Origin: DATJFH01 sp035495815
GTDB taxonomy: Bacteria > Acidobacteriota > Terriglobia > Bryobacterales > Bryobacteraceae
Length of the DNA stretch: 25,487 bases
Direction of reading: 5' to 3'
Assembly: GCA_035495815.1 (NCBI GenBank)
Contig: DATJFH010000209.1
Coordinates: forward strand, 1-25,487
The translations under genes were made by a program, and so were the position numbers. The notes under the pieces were generated by a model. That model saw only the letters and a list, made by a program, of their open reading frames with translations. It did not search any database and had not been told where the DNA came from. How positions within the stretch are numbered: the stretch's first letter is position 1; the number at the start of each line of letters is the position of its first letter. This document shows, piece after piece, positions 24,528-25,487 of the stretch.

Positions 24528-25487
24528 TCAAATGAGCCAGCGCGGTGCGATCTGTTCGGTTTCGTCGGCGGTAATCATCCAATCCAGGATCTGCCGCTGC
24601 AAGTCCTGTACGGTTTTTGCGTGGGCCGGATCGGAATAAAGGTTGCGCATCTCTCCGGGGTCGTTCTCCAGATCGTACAGTTCGCCGCCGTTCCCGGGGT
24701 AATAGTTCAGCTTCCAGCGATTGGTCCGGATCATCTTCGCGTCGGGATGGCGTATCCCCCCCACGCCTTTACCGGGAGCGTACGGCATCTCGAGCCCGCC
24801 TCCGGTGATCACTTCCGGGATGATGTTTTCGGAGAAGGCAGCCTGACGCGCTTCGTACGCGCCGCCCGCGACCAGGGGGGCCAGGCTGCGGCCCTGGCAG
24901 TTTTGCGGAACCGGAAGCCCGGCAAAGTCGAGCAATGTCGGAACAAGATCGACCGTCTCCACCAGCTCCGAGTATTTTGCGGGACGCGCCCTTCCCGGAA
25001 ATTTCAGCAACAGAGGAATGTGAACGGAGGCTTCGAAGAACAGATTCTTGCCCTGAAGGCCGTGTTCCAGCAACTGGTCACCGTGATCGGTCGAGAAGAC
25101 GATGATCGTACTTCGCGCCGCGCCGCTGCGTTCAAGCTCGTCAAGGATCAGGCCCACTTCCTGATCCACCATCGATACCCCACCATAGTAGCTGCGGTAA
25201 ACCCACTCCAGTTGAGTGCGGTCCATCGCGTATTCGGGCCGGTTCCCGCGAAGAATCAGGGCCTGTAAAGGTTTCGGCAGGGCCTGGATCTCCTTCAGCT
25301 CCGTGCGGGGAGGCAGCGGAATGTCCACGCCGCTGTACATGGAATCGAAGGGCGCGTGTACGGTATGCGGCGCGTGGGGCTTAAAGAAGGAGGAATAGAG
25401 GAAGAACGGCTTTCCGGAAGAGGTGAAGTCGCGAAGAATTTCGCGCGTCCTCTCGCCGACCCAGGCCGTGGGGGAATAACGATAGTC
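24528..25487 (-). CDS. Sulfatase, C-terminal part (start lies outside the window)
   Basis: The last 319 residues of a type I sulfatase (alkaline-phosphatase superfamily); the frame is open to the window edge at 25487, so the gene begins further right. The visible part starts in DYRYSPTAWVGERT, then FFLYSSFFKPHAPH, the Lys/His motif that binds sulfate in the active site. STDHGDQLLEHGLQGK gives the calcium-binding Asp-His pair typical of the family. IPEVITGG and LYDLENDPGEMRNLY belong to the C-terminal subdomain. The formylglycine CxPSR site must lie beyond the edge. Family members cleave sulfate esters of glycans, cholines or phenols. It ends about 30 nt before the phospholipase-like gene. Confidence 0.93.
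   Translation of the reverse strand, partial: DYRYSPTAWVGERTREILRDFTSSGKPFFLYSSFFKPHAPHTVHAPFDSMYSGVDIPLPPRTELKEIQALPKPLQALILRGNRPEYAMDRTQLEWVYRSYYGGVSMVDQEVGLILDELERSGAARSTIIVFSTDHGDQLLEHGLQGKNLFFEASVHIPLLLKFPGRARPAKYSELVETVDLVPTLLDFAGLPVPQNCQGRSLAPLVAGGAYEARQAAFSENIIPEVITGGGLEMPYAPGKGVGGIRHPDAKMIRTNRWKLNYYPGNGGELYDLENDPGEMRNLYSDPAHAKTVQDLQRQILDWMITADETEQIAPRWLI

Overview
The window is GC-rich (roughly 60%) bacterial DNA with 21 genes I can support, two of them cut by the window edges. The style points to Acidobacteriota, most likely the Solibacter/Bryobacter group. The evidence is a giant Oar-like TonB receptor (carboxypeptidase-regulatory domain plus long barrel, C-terminal Phe), the start of a second such receptor, a sulfatase, a DUF3604 protein, secreted ankyrin/CxxCH proteins and strong avoidance of TTA, CTA and TCA codons. 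This taxonomic call is inference; there is no rRNA or marker set here. I found no tRNA, rRNA, CRISPR array, insertion sequence or phage gene.

Left part (1-10911), all on the minus strand. A 1146-residue TonB-dependent receptor is followed by an MFS anion:cation symporter, a mandelate racemase/enolase-superfamily enzyme, a DUF3604 PHP-like metal hydrolase, an IclR regulator and a class III (glutamate-1-semialdehyde type) aminotransferase. The middle genes overlap (a 4-nt TTGA overlap, then a 28-nt overlap), so at least those are one operon. Together they read as an uptake-and-catabolism locus for an acidic sugar or related acid: outer-membrane import, inner-membrane symport, dehydration or racemisation, hydrolysis, transamination and local control. 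The first bases of another TonB receptor lie downstream.

Centre (11043-16142). A secreted cupin lies 13 nt behind a RelE/ParE-type toxin-like protein with a 60-residue N-terminal extension. An AlaC-type aminotransferase is divergent from a GT2 membrane glycosyltransferase. A TrmB-type regulator is divergent from an orphan NarL/FixJ response regulator.

Right part (16229-25487). A plus-strand pair (atypical SDR and KANL3/Tex30-like alpha/beta hydrolase, ATGA overlap) converges on a secreted ankyrin-CxxCH-toroid protein across a strong hairpin. Then, read on the minus strand, come a sulfatase (N-terminus outside the window), a secreted zinc phospholipase C-like protein, the UvrD/PcrA helicase, an unlisted 52-residue very basic miniprotein whose start overlaps the uvrD stop (TGATG), and an APC amino-acid permease. 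The points most worth a second look are the catabolic locus with its altered enolase motif, the uvrD-coupled basic miniprotein, the ankyrin-CxxCH-toroid fusion, the toxin-like protein without a partner, and several promoters placed so close to start codons that leaderless transcripts are likely.
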